Assembly: GCA_024697705.1 (NCBI GenBank)
Contig: JAILFF010000223.1
Location: forward strand, 1-8,665
DNA: 8,665 bases
Direction of reading: 5' to 3'
DNA from: Ruminococcus sp.
Lineage (GTDB): Bacteria; Bacillota; Clostridia; Oscillospirales; Ruminococcaceae
Shown here: positions 1 through 6,788 of the stretch, in pieces
Layout of the letters: each line of letters begins with the position of its first letter
How positions within the stretch are numbered: the stretch's first letter is position 1
Program-made: the position numbers and the translations under genes
The notes under the pieces: generated by a model
Told to the model about the DNA's origin: nothing
Database searches by the model: none
Seen by the model: the letters and a program-made list of their open reading frames with translations, nothing else

Positions 1-1367
1 TTGAACAGCCGTTTTACGCGCTCATGGGGAATATGGACTGCTGGCACCACTCGGCGCTCGGGTATGCGGCGAACGTCATGAATCTTAAATTTGCCGAGTA
101 CGCGCAGGAAAATAAAGGCTTTTATCTGCTCGACCTCTGCCGAACTGCTGCCGAATACGGGCTCGAACGCTGGCACGACCGCAGCTATTGGTATATGTAC
201 AAATATATGTGCGCACGCGAAGCCGTGCCGTATATCGGCTATCAGCTGGCGCTTATCGTGAAATCGGTCTACGGTAAAAACCGCAAGCTGTTAGCGCTCG
301 ACCTCGACAACACGCTCTGGGGTGGGATAGTCGGCGATGACGGCGTGAACGGGCTTTCGATAGGTCAGGAGACAGGCGTTTCGCAAGTCTATTACGAATT
401 TCAAAAGTATGTGAGACAGCTAAAAAGCATCGGAACGGTGCTGACTGTCTGCTCGAAAAACGAGGAGGAAAACGCGCTCGCGGGTCTTAATCACCCCGAA
501 GGAGCGCTTCGCCCGGAGGATTTCGCGCTTATAAAGGCAAACTGGGAGCCGAAGGACAAGAACCTCGCGGAAACGGTCGGTCGGCTCAATCTGCTTACCT
601 CTGCGATAGTATTTGCCGATGACAACCCCGCCGAACGTGAGATAGTCCGTCAAAGCCTTCCCGACGCCGCCGTTCCCGAGCTTACCGATCCCGAAAGCTA
701 TATCCGCATTATAAGTAGGAACGGTTATTTCGAGCCGATATCGGTATCTGCCGACGACCTGAAGCGCAATGAAATGTACCGTCAGAACGCCAAGCGCGCC
801 GAGCTTGCCGCGTCCGTCGGCGACTACGGCGAATACCTTGCGAGTCTTGAAATGACCGCCGAGATAGCGCCGTTCGCGCCAATCTATTACCAGCGCATTT
901 CGCAGCTGACGAACAAGAGCAACCAGTTCAACCTCACGACCCAGCGTTACAGCGAAAGCGAGATAGAAAGCTTTGCCAAATCCGATGAATATATAACGCT
1001 TTACGGCAAGCTTTCGGACAGGTTTGGCGACAACGGCGTGGTGTCAGTGGTTATAGGACATCTCGGTCAGAGCGGCGAAAATCTGTACATCACTCTTTGG
1101 CTTATGAGCTGCCGCGTTCTGAAAAGAGATATGGAACTTGCGATGCTTGACAGCCTTGTCGAAGCAGCGCAGAGCAGGGGCGTTAAGCGGCTCGTGGGAG
1201 AATATTTCCCGACCGCGAAGAATAAAATGGTAAAGAATTTTTATGATGACGTTCTCGGCTTCCGACTTGTTATCGCCGAAGCCGATGCCTCAAAGTACGA
1301 TCTTGATATAACAAATTACACAAATAAGAACAAATATATTGCTGTAAGAAAGGAAGAGGAAAAATGA
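1..1367 (+). CDS. FkbH-like HAD-IIIC phosphatase/GNAT-like protein, 5'-truncated
   Basis: The frame is open to the window edge (reading E-Q-P-F-Y-A-L before the Met at 24), so the true start lies upstream and about 455 residues are visible. Counting from the Met at 24, the HAD nucleophile motif LDLDNTLWGG is at residues 92-101 (Asp93/Asp95), CSKN at 143-146, WEPKDKNL at 174-181 and the acidic motif FADDNPAERE at 197-206. A C-terminal acetyltransferase-like part with ITLWLMSCRVLKRD follows. This order is typical of FkbH proteins. Full-length members of about 560-600 residues carry an N-terminal SGNH-like domain, of which only the end is seen here. Characterised FkbH enzymes dephosphorylate 1,3-bisphosphoglycerate and load the glyceryl group on an acyl carrier protein. 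The gene overlaps such a carrier by 4 bp, which supports that role. The final product (polyketide, surface polysaccharide or lipid) cannot be told from this window. Confidence 0.93.
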   Translation, partial: EQPFYALMGNMDCWHHSALGYAANVMNLKFAEYAQENKGFYLLDLCRTAAEYGLERWHDRSYWYMYKYMCAREAVPYIGYQLALIVKSVYGKNRKLLALDLDNTLWGGIVGDDGVNGLSIGQETGVSQVYYEFQKYVRQLKSIGTVLTVCSKNEEENALAGLNHPEGALRPEDFALIKANWEPKDKNLAETVGRLNLLTSAIVFADDNPAEREIVRQSLPDAAVPELTDPESYIRIISRNGYFEPISVSADDLKRNEMYRQNAKRAELAASVGDYGEYLASLEMTAEIAPFAPIYYQRISQLTNKSNQFNLTTQRYSESEIESFAKSDEYITLYGKLSDRFGDNGVVSVVIGHLGQSGENLYITLWLMSCRVLKRDMELAMLDSLVEAAQSRGVKRLVGEYFPTAKNKMVKNFYDDVLGFRLVIAEADASKYDLDITNYTNKNKYIAVRKEEEK

Positions 1368-1606
1368 GTGAGAAAGAGGTCTACAAGAGACTGGAAGGCG
1401 TTTTCCGCGACGTTTTCGACGACGATTCCATTCGCCTGTCGCCCTCCACAACTGCTGATGACATCGAGGACTGGGATTCGATGGAGCATATCAATCTGAT
1501 AGGCGCAGTCGAGGACGAATTCGGGCTTCGATTCAAGATGGGCGAGGTCTCTGGAATGAAAAATGTCGGCGAGATGGTCGGCATAATTATAAAGCGCGGA
1601 AATTGA
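1364..1606 (+). CDS. Acyl carrier protein, discrete, partner of the FkbH-like protein
   Basis: This is an 80-residue protein with the 4'-phosphopantetheine attachment motif D-W-D-S-M at residues 36-40, the modified serine being Ser39. It is acidic, of the usual length for a discrete carrier protein, and has the helix-II sequence EHINLIGAVEDEFG that follows the serine in this family. The ATG overlaps the TGA of the upstream FkbH-like gene (ATGA) and is preceded by AGGAAGAGG at 1351-1359, so the two are translationally coupled. The likely role is to carry the glyceryl thioester made by the neighbour. It differs from the fatty-acid AcpP pattern (usually DSLD), which argues for a specialised pathway. 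It is the last gene of its transcription unit, followed by a strong hairpin. Confidence 0.93.
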   Translation: MSEKEVYKRLEGVFRDVFDDDSIRLSPSTTADDIEDWDSMEHINLIGAVEDEFGLRFKMGEVSGMKNVGEMVGIIIKRGN

Positions 1607-1617
1607 CTTTCCGAAAT

Positions 1618-1657
1618 AAAAATGCAGTCTCCCGAACGAACGGTAGACTGCATTTTT
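1618..1657. terminator. Bidirectional Rho-independent terminator between convergent operons
   Basis: A perfect 13-bp inverted repeat, AAAAATGCAGTCT (1618-1630) against AGACTGCATTTTT (1645-1657), is extended after one mismatch by CCG/CGG around the loop AACGAA. The flanking A-tract and T-tract give a U-run in both directions. It lies 11 bp after the acyl carrier protein stop and 5 bp beyond the stop of the converging ATPase gene, so it probably ends both operons. Confidence 0.88.
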
Positions 1658-1662
1658 ATTAT

Positions 1663-2979
1663 TCATATCTCAAACTCCGCAAACTCCCCGCCTTCGGTCT
1701 CCTCGTCCTGCGGAGGAACGGAATAGCTTATCCCGCCCGATTCGATAAACGTGCTTATGTTTATCTCGGGATTTTGCAGAATAATATCAAGCAGCTCGAT
1801 CAGATCGCGTATCACCTCACGCGGAGTGATATGGCTGTCGGCACCTATCCGCCCGAACTCGGTCTTGATGAAAACTATCATGTCGTCCTCCGATATACGG
1901 CGCTCGTACCCGAACAGCTCCGCGTGAATATCGGCGAGCTTCTCCGAAAGCACCAGCATTTCTTCGGAGGTCAGCGCGGTAAGGTGTATCACGGGAGCCA
2001 GCATATCGCGCACACCCTCGCGCCCGAACCTGCCCTCCGCCAGCCGCGAACGCAGCGCTTCGTAGCTGTAAACTCCCCGTCGCGTGTCCTCGATGCACTG
2101 CGGAGTACCGCCCATTATTATTCCCAGATACTTAGCCTTACCCTGTAAGGTGTCGTTGTACATTGTGAGTATCTTCTCGTAATTGTTCTGCCGCGTTATG
2201 CTGTTTGGGATCTTGTAAATATTCACAAGCTCGTCAATAAGTATGAGCATACCGCTGTACCCTGCTTTTTTAAGGAACATGGCAAACAGCTTGATGTACT
2301 CGTACCAGTCTTCGTCGGTTATGATGATGTTCACACCAAGCTCGGTCTTGGCTTCGGTCTTGGTGGAATACTCGCCGCGGAACCACTTGACCACCTTCGC
2401 CTTGCTCTCGTCGTCACCCGAAACGCAGGCGCGGTAATAGATGGTAAGCAGCCGAGCAAAATCAAAGCCGTGTACCATTTCATTAAGCGAATTTATCACC
2501 TCTGAAATCTTTCTTTCGACCGCTTTGGCAAACTGCTCGGGCGCGGCGTCGGGGTCGGTCTCGGCGGAAGTCTCAGCCTGAACGCTGCTTATCCATCTGT
2601 CAAGAATAAGCGTAAGCGCTCCGCCGTCGGGACGGGTCTTCGTTGACATATTGCTGATAAGCTCTTTGTAGGTCGCAAGCCCCTGACCCTTTGTTCCCTG
2701 CAAACGGCGTTCCGGGGAAAGATCGGCGTCTACCACCACAAAATTCCTGTCCATGACGTGGCTGCGTATCGTCTGGAGCAGAAAGCTCTTTCCGCTGCCG
2801 TACTTCCCGACGATGAATCGGAAAGAAGCTCCGCCGTCGGCGATGATATCCACATCGTGCAGCAAAGCGCTTATCTCAGCCTCGCGCCCTACCGTAATGT
2901 ACGGCAGACCTGTTCTCGGCACGACACCTCCTTTAAGCGAATTGATGACCGCCGAAGCGATCCGCTTTGGTATCTTCAT
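1663..2979 (-). CDS. DUF2791-family P-loop ATPase (BREX BrxC/BrxD-related)
   Basis: This is a 438-residue AAA-like ATPase. Walker A is GKYGSGKS at residues 58-65. Walker B is LILIDE at 245-250, with the Asp-Glu pair expected of an ATP-hydrolysing enzyme. A sensor-like LGIIMGGTP follows at 285-293 and an Arg-rich stretch with possible finger residues at 310-320. The segment APVIHLTALTSEEM (328-341) and the late HITPREVIRDL (383-393) match my memory of the DUF2791 family, which includes the BREX ATPases. Near the N-terminus IVGREAEI-type residues (29-36) precede Walker A, as in STAND/Orc-like ATPases. The C-terminus is a short acidic tail (424-438). The ATG abuts the TAA of the TerB-N/C gene with no gap, and a ribosome binding site AAAGGAAAG (2989-2997) lies inside the end of that gene, so the two are coupled and probably work as partners. 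The substrate (DNA or protein remodelling) is unknown. No BREX methylase, PglZ or helicase accompanies it. Confidence 0.86.
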   Translation of the reverse strand: MKIPKRIASAVINSLKGGVVPRTGLPYITVGREAEISALLHDVDIIADGGASFRFIVGKYGSGKSFLLQTIRSHVMDRNFVVVDADLSPERRLQGTKGQGLATYKELISNMSTKTRPDGGALTLILDRWISSVQAETSAETDPDAAPEQFAKAVERKISEVINSLNEMVHGFDFARLLTIYYRACVSGDDESKAKVVKWFRGEYSTKTEAKTELGVNIIITDEDWYEYIKLFAMFLKKAGYSGMLILIDELVNIYKIPNSITRQNNYEKILTMYNDTLQGKAKYLGIIMGGTPQCIEDTRRGVYSYEALRSRLAEGRFGREGVRDMLAPVIHLTALTSEEMLVLSEKLADIHAELFGYERRISEDDMIVFIKTEFGRIGADSHITPREVIRDLIELLDIILQNPEINISTFIESGGISYSVPPQDEETEGGEFAEFEI

Positions 2980-4497
2980 TTACAAAATCTTTCCTTTCAA
3001 TTCCGGGACGTAATCCTCAATAACAGTCGGGTCGTCACCGTCAAATTCTATCACGGTATCGCCGAACATATCGAATAGTTTTTCGTTCACGCTGTCGGCA
3101 AGAAGAGATGGCATCGAACCCGCATAAGATGCGGCAGCCCTTATATCGGCAGAAGTTCCGTAAAGCAAAGCGCGTACAAAAGCCTTTTCGCCCGATGTCA
3201 GCGGAAGACTGTCCTCCACGACCTCATCAGCAGACGACGCTGTTTCCGGCTGAATTACCGGCTGTTCTTCTGCGGGCGGCTCCGTTTCCGTCATTTCTTC
3301 CTCAACGATGAGCCTGTCACGTGTTATGTCGGCGATACGCCTTATCTCGCCAAGCTTTGAACGATCGATCTCTATCTTCGGCATCGAAGCACGGCGCTTT
3401 TCCTCAAAATAATCATCAAGCGCCTTAACTATGATACCTTCATCACCCGTGCTTGTCTTTCCCTTCTTGATCGCCCTTTTGATGCCGAGCCTTTCGCGTA
3501 CAAGACTGTCGGCGGTACGCATTACCGCACCGAACATTGCGCTTTTTGTCACATAATAGTATTTAAGCTGCCAGTAACCGCCGTCACAAATGTATATCCT
3601 CACATCGTTGATACGGTATTCAAAGCTCTCACGGCGCGGCTTGTGATAAAACACCGCCGAGCGGAACGGTTCGGTCGAATGTGAAAGCATATATCCGAAA
3701 AATGTACTTACAAAATGATTTGCCCCATAACTCTCGGAAAATGCCCTTATCACCGCGCAAACAGCTCCCTTGAAATCGTCGGGAGCTTTTTTCAGGCTCA
3801 GCGAATCAGCGAGCTTGTAATCCCCGAGCTTGACCGCCGCCGCAAACAATTTATCGTTATCGGCAGTCTTGCAGTTTAGCATAGATATCAACGCTTTATC
3901 ATATTCAAGGCACGGTATTTTGTCGCAGTATTCGTCGGGCAGACGGTAAAATGCCGCCATATCGCAGAGCCATTCTGTAAGACTGTCTCCGCAGCAGTTT
4001 TTATGAAAACGCTTCCAAAGATCAAGCAGCTTGTCGAAGGCGTTCTCGGGAGAATCCACACCGATCAGATTTATCAGTTCAAACGCATAAAGGCGAATAA
4101 AGGTATCCACCGCAGGAACTTCCCTGCCTGCGCGGACATCTGCCCGCCAGCCGAAATACATTCTGAGCTGCATAGTCGTAAGGCTGCGGTATGTCGGCAT
4201 ATAAAGCGACACTATCAATTCATCGTTTAACGGATACTTTTCCTCGTAGTCAGCCATCATTTTAGCCTGCGTAATGAAGAGAAATACATCCGACTGTACG
4301 CCCGGGTTGGAGGTATACGCAAGCTGTCTCATCTGCGATATCCTGTCCGAAGCGGGCTCGTTTATTTGTTTTTCCTTTTTGAGATCCGCGGCAGTCCGCA
4401 GGATAGGCTCGTCGCGGTAGACCTTATCTCCGAAAGCTTTGCCGTTTTTGATCTTATCGTTATCAAGAATCAGAGAGATCAGTTCTTCGGCGTTCAA
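2980..4497 (-). CDS. TerB-N/TerB-C domain protein
   Basis: This is a 505-residue cytoplasmic protein without signal peptide or membrane segment. Residues about 68-275 match the TerB-N pattern: FLFITQAKMM, then YMPTYRSLTTMQLRMYFGWR (99-118), VRAGREVP and YAFELINLIGVDSPENAFDKL. Residues about 372-502 match TerB-C: IEIDRSKLGEIRRIADITRDRLI, then after a Pro/Glu-rich linker (400-433) FVRALLYG and VNEKLFDMFGDTVIEFDGDDPTVIEDY. The start is TTG at 4497, chosen because GGGAGGTGG at 4502-4510 sits 4 nt upstream. The family is linked to tellurium-resistance-type stress systems and to predicted DNA-processing or defence loci. Its usual partners are a DUF2791 ATPase and, as I recall, a superfamily II helicase. 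The ATPase follows directly here and the helicase does not. The molecular role is unknown; scaffold, metal sensor or nucleic-acid-linked adaptor are guesses. The central part (280-370), rich in basic and aromatic residues, is not assigned. Confidence 0.88.
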   Translation of the reverse strand: MNAEELISLILDNDKIKNGKAFGDKVYRDEPILRTAADLKKEKQINEPASDRISQMRQLAYTSNPGVQSDVFLFITQAKMMADYEEKYPLNDELIVSLYMPTYRSLTTMQLRMYFGWRADVRAGREVPAVDTFIRLYAFELINLIGVDSPENAFDKLLDLWKRFHKNCCGDSLTEWLCDMAAFYRLPDEYCDKIPCLEYDKALISMLNCKTADNDKLFAAAVKLGDYKLADSLSLKKAPDDFKGAVCAVIRAFSESYGANHFVSTFFGYMLSHSTEPFRSAVFYHKPRRESFEYRINDVRIYICDGGYWQLKYYYVTKSAMFGAVMRTADSLVRERLGIKRAIKKGKTSTGDEGIIVKALDDYFEEKRRASMPKIEIDRSKLGEIRRIADITRDRLIVEEEMTETEPPAEEQPVIQPETASSADEVVEDSLPLTSGEKAFVRALLYGTSADIRAAASYAGSMPSLLADSVNEKLFDMFGDTVIEFDGDDPTVIEDYVPELKGKIL

Positions 4498-4510
4498 TTT
4501 TCCACCTCCC
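4495..4510 (-). promoter_or_regulatory. Strong ribosome binding site for a TTG start
   Basis: On the minus strand GGGAGGTGG (4502-4510) is followed by AAAA and then TTG (4495-4497). GGAGGTG is a seven-base match to the anti-Shine-Dalgarno with 5-nt spacing. No in-frame ATG lies nearby (the next Met is residue 56), so TTG is the best-supported start. Confidence 0.85.
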
Positions 4511-4526
4511 GAATGATATATAAATA

Positions 4527-4555
4527 ATTATACTATCATTTTGCCCGATTGTCAA
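4527..4555 (-). promoter_or_regulatory. Consensus SigA promoter of the TerB-N/C-ATPase operon
   Basis: Reading the minus strand, TTGACA (4550-4555) and TATAAT (4527-4532) are both perfect, with 17 bp between them. The expected start of transcription is near 4520, giving a leader of only about 22 nt before the TTG start. The promoter sits directly behind the phosphatase terminator, so the two-gene operon can be transcribed on its own. I see no clear operator in the spacer. Confidence 0.87.
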
Positions 4556-4560
4556 GCACG

Positions 4561-4598
4561 GAAAATCCGGCACCGCGAACTGATCCGCGTTGCCGGAT
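4561..4598 (-). terminator. Hairpin terminator of the PP2C phosphatase gene
   Basis: An 8-bp stem (TGCCGGAT at 4591-4598 against ATCCGGCA at 4565-4572) continues after one mismatch into CGCG/CGCG around an 8-nt loop. In the minus direction it runs into TTTT (4562-4565). The stem is GC-rich but the U-run is short, so termination may be partial. It lies about 40 bp after the phosphatase stop and just before the next promoter. Confidence 0.68.
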
Positions 4599-4639
4599 AC
4601 TATACTTTCTCTGAAAAATGAAATAATCTTTTAATACCG

Positions 4640-6613
4640 TTATGCCCGTCCGCCCGTCTGAGCCTTTTTGTACTGCTCATACATGGATTTGTAATGGAAG
4701 CGCCAGATCTTTCCTACCTGCTCGTAAGCCTCCTCTGCCTGCTTGTCCGCTCGCAGATGAAGCCCCAGCCAATCCCTTAATTCGCCGATACCATCGACGC
4801 AGTCGAGACATGAGCTGTAAATGATCTCGGTGCTTTTAAGGAATTGCTCGGCGATCTTGTCACGCTGTCTGTTCACCAGATCTTTGAGTATTTTTGTAAG
4901 CTCCTTCTTTACCGCACGGTCAATGCTGAGATCAAGCTCAACTTGTCCCGCAAGCTGCTCCAAACGATCATGGTTATAGGTATCTCCGAAAGGCGGCAGT
5001 CCCATATCGTGCCAGATAGCAAAGCCCTCCCCTATGATACCGTTATCTATAAGTTTTTTGATAATTGCGCTGCGCGATGCCTCATACTCGTCCTCGCTCA
5101 TGCAATGTTCGGAATTGAGTATCCGATATGACAATTCGGACGCATGGGTGATCTGACCGAGCGTGTCCGAAAGCGCTTCAAGAAAATCGCGCCGAGTTGC
5201 CTGCACGAAATCTTCCGAGCCGTCGTCCTCGAACACATCGTAGAAGCACTTTATATCGAAAAGCGTTTCCATCATGTCGTCGCGCATTTCGTTAAAGTTA
5301 TTGATAAGCTCGATCTGCCGTGAAAGACCGTCAAGCTCGAAACCAAGCTGCGCCGCAAGACCGCGCTCTGCCTTTCTCAGCGCGAAATCCCTGTTCTCGC
5401 GGCTGAAACATAACAGCTTAAGATAAGCGTCGCAGAATTCCTCGCGCAGTTCGGCTTTGCTTTCATCGGCAAATATTTCATCGGGTTCGTTGCGGCTTAC
5501 CAGTTCGTCGCGGCGTTCGCAGTATCTCTCGAAAACGGGCAGAGAACCCACCGCAACACATAAAATCTGCTCCTCCCAGTTTTCGGGACGGTTCCCGAGC
5601 GCTGTGATAGCCGTTTTGACAGCAAAATCACCGTAACGCTCAAAGATATCCGCGTCGGTCTCCTTTGAAGGAGCAGCGTCGTAAATAATCATCAGCTGAG
5701 TGAGCCACTCGTTTACTATCTCGCGAACCTCCTTAAGATTGGCGTATCTGGCGAGGTATTCCTTCTTAAGCTGCCGTGAATCGGTCCTGCCGAAGAACCT
5801 CCCCGCGAGAGAGGTATCGTCGATAAGACCGACGCCGTACACCTCTCCGAGAACATAAGCTGCCTTTACGCCGTCGATGAACGTTTCGGGCTCTTCATCG
5901 TCATGAAGTTCCATCAGCTTGTCAAGCAGGATAAATTCGAGCATCATTATGCTTTTCAGTCCGTCAAAACAGCCGTCCGAGCAGCAGAAAACAAGCCTGT
6001 CGGGGATCTTTTCGAGCCGATGGTGCAGAAAATTCAGCCTGAAAGGACTGGTAAGCGTAACGCAGCCGTTCATCGAGCTGGTGCCGATCTGCTCGTTGGC
6101 ATCAAAATCATCTGAAACGGTATCGTCGCGTGAAAGCTGCTGCAAGCCCATCGGAGAAAGAGTATAGACTCTCGAATCGCCCGCCCAGATCGCGGTAACT
6201 TCGGTACAGTCATCTGTTTCCGCAAAAACGGCGAGCGCCAAGGTCGTAGGTATGGCATGAATGGTCTCCATATCAACGCCGTTCTCAGTAAGCTCCTTAC
6301 GCATGAAATCTATTATATGATGCCGCAGAGCGTAGGTCATTTCTTCAAGATATTCTTTTCTGTCATCCGGCGAAAGATTTTCGGTGATATAGCTTTTCCA
6401 GTCGGCAAGAACGGCTTCGTTAAAGAAATCGCGCACCGCAAGCACGCAGAGCGACGAGGCGGTCTTAGCCTCGGTAGTTTCCTCGCCGCCGTACATGATC
6501 TTATCCTCGCCCGAACCTCCGAGACCGTCGCAGACAACGGCAAAACCGTCACAGACAAAAGCAGCGTCCTCGCCATGTCCGACCTTATCATTTTTCATAA
6601 GAAAAGTATTCAT
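4640..6613 (-). CDS. PP2C-family Ser/Thr protein phosphatase with long helical C-terminal domain
   Basis: From the ATG at 6613 this is a 657-residue protein. The N-terminal PP2C catalytic domain (about 8-275) keeps all metal-binding motifs: GEDAAFV (Asp16), VVCDGLGG (Asp29), WAGDSRVY (Asp146), CCSDGCFD (Asp213) and LIDDTSLA (Asp265/266). It should be an active Mn/Mg-dependent phosphatase of phosphoserine/threonine. Residues about 276-657 form an acidic, probably all-helical extension, with amphipathic stretches near 410-460 and 565-600, that I do not recognise. An in-frame TTG at 6643 would add 10 residues but has no ribosome binding site. The ATG at 6613 has GGGGTG (6621-6626) 7 nt upstream, so I chose it. 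There is no membrane segment. The gene has its own promoter and terminator, and next comes the TerB-N/C-ATPase operon. PP2C enzymes also occur in the TerY phosphatase-kinase triad of Ter systems, but no TerY or kinase is visible here. Confidence 0.92.
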   Translation of the reverse strand: MNTFLMKNDKVGHGEDAAFVCDGFAVVCDGLGGSGEDKIMYGGEETTEAKTASSLCVLAVRDFFNEAVLADWKSYITENLSPDDRKEYLEEMTYALRHHIIDFMRKELTENGVDMETIHAIPTTLALAVFAETDDCTEVTAIWAGDSRVYTLSPMGLQQLSRDDTVSDDFDANEQIGTSSMNGCVTLTSPFRLNFLHHRLEKIPDRLVFCCSDGCFDGLKSIMMLEFILLDKLMELHDDEEPETFIDGVKAAYVLGEVYGVGLIDDTSLAGRFFGRTDSRQLKKEYLARYANLKEVREIVNEWLTQLMIIYDAAPSKETDADIFERYGDFAVKTAITALGNRPENWEEQILCVAVGSLPVFERYCERRDELVSRNEPDEIFADESKAELREEFCDAYLKLLCFSRENRDFALRKAERGLAAQLGFELDGLSRQIELINNFNEMRDDMMETLFDIKCFYDVFEDDGSEDFVQATRRDFLEALSDTLGQITHASELSYRILNSEHCMSEDEYEASRSAIIKKLIDNGIIGEGFAIWHDMGLPPFGDTYNHDRLEQLAGQVELDLSIDRAVKKELTKILKDLVNRQRDKIAEQFLKSTEIIYSSCLDCVDGIGELRDWLGLHLRADKQAEEAYEQVGKIWRFHYKSMYEQYKKAQTGGRA

Positions 6614-6670
6614 AATGACACACCCCACAGCCGCGACCGACAAATACGATAGCGGATATTGAACATATTT

Positions 6671-6699
6671 ATTATATCACAAAATAAATTTTTTGTCAA
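6671..6699 (-). promoter_or_regulatory. Consensus SigA promoter of the PP2C gene, extended -10
   Basis: On the minus strand TTGACA (6694-6699) and TATAAT (6671-6676) are perfect with a 17-bp spacer. The spacer ends in TGA just before the -10, giving an extended -10 (TGnTATAAT). The region upstream of the -35 is very AT-rich, like an UP element. Transcription should start near 6664, leaving a leader of about 50 nt before the ATG at 6613. Confidence 0.87.
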
Positions 6700-6701
6700 T
6701 A

Positions 6702-6734
6702 TTTATTAAATAACAAGTTCGGATATTTAATAAA
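6702..6734. repeat. 11-bp AT-rich inverted repeat upstream of the PP2C promoter
   Basis: TTTATTAAATA (6702-6712) and TATTTAATAAA (6724-6734) are perfect inverted copies separated by 11 bp. The repeat begins 2 bp beyond the -35 box of the phosphatase promoter. It could be a repressor or activator site, or a chance AT-rich UP-element sequence. The stem is too AT-rich for a convincing terminator, although it lies between two genes read in the same direction. The rest of this gap (6735-6788) holds a T-run on the minus strand (6732-6738) and nothing else I can name. Confidence 0.55.
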
Positions 6735-6788
6735 AAAATCTGCGGGCTTGTCTATTAATCAGCTTGAAATGTTCGCTTTCAGACGCTG

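Noticed and set aside
1618..1657. Terminal inverted repeat or integron-like site
   Set aside because: The arms are adjacent around a short loop, flanked by A- and T-tracts and placed between convergent stops. This fits a terminator, and no transposase or integrase is near.
1603..2148. Plus-strand open frame of 181 codons antisense to the ATPase gene
   Set aside because: It starts with a rare codon inside the terminator region, has low-complexity Arg/His/Leu content, no ribosome binding site, and lies wholly opposite a gene with clear motifs.
1663..2979. Calling the ATPase a BREX component
   Set aside because: The family relation is plausible, but no PglX methylase, PglZ, BrxA/B/L or helicase is present, so a BREX system cannot be claimed.
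2980..4497. Tellurite resistance operon
   Set aside because: Only TerB-N/TerB-C domains are present. TerA, TerC, TerD, TerE, TerZ and TerY are absent, so resistance to tellurium is not supported.
6614..6643. TTG at 6643 as start of the phosphatase
   Set aside because: No Shine-Dalgarno precedes it, while the ATG at 6613 has GGGGTG at 7-nt spacing and gives the usual short lead-in to the PP2C domain.
6257..6652. Plus-strand open frame of 131 codons antisense to the phosphatase start
   Set aside because: It is a mirror of the PP2C coding sequence, with no recognisable motif and no promoter or binding site of its own.
6725..6788. Terminator after the Nudix gene
   Set aside because: There is a run of seven T on the minus strand at 6732-6738, but only a 4-bp stem (TCTG/CAGA) with a long loop precedes it, so no convincing hairpin was found.
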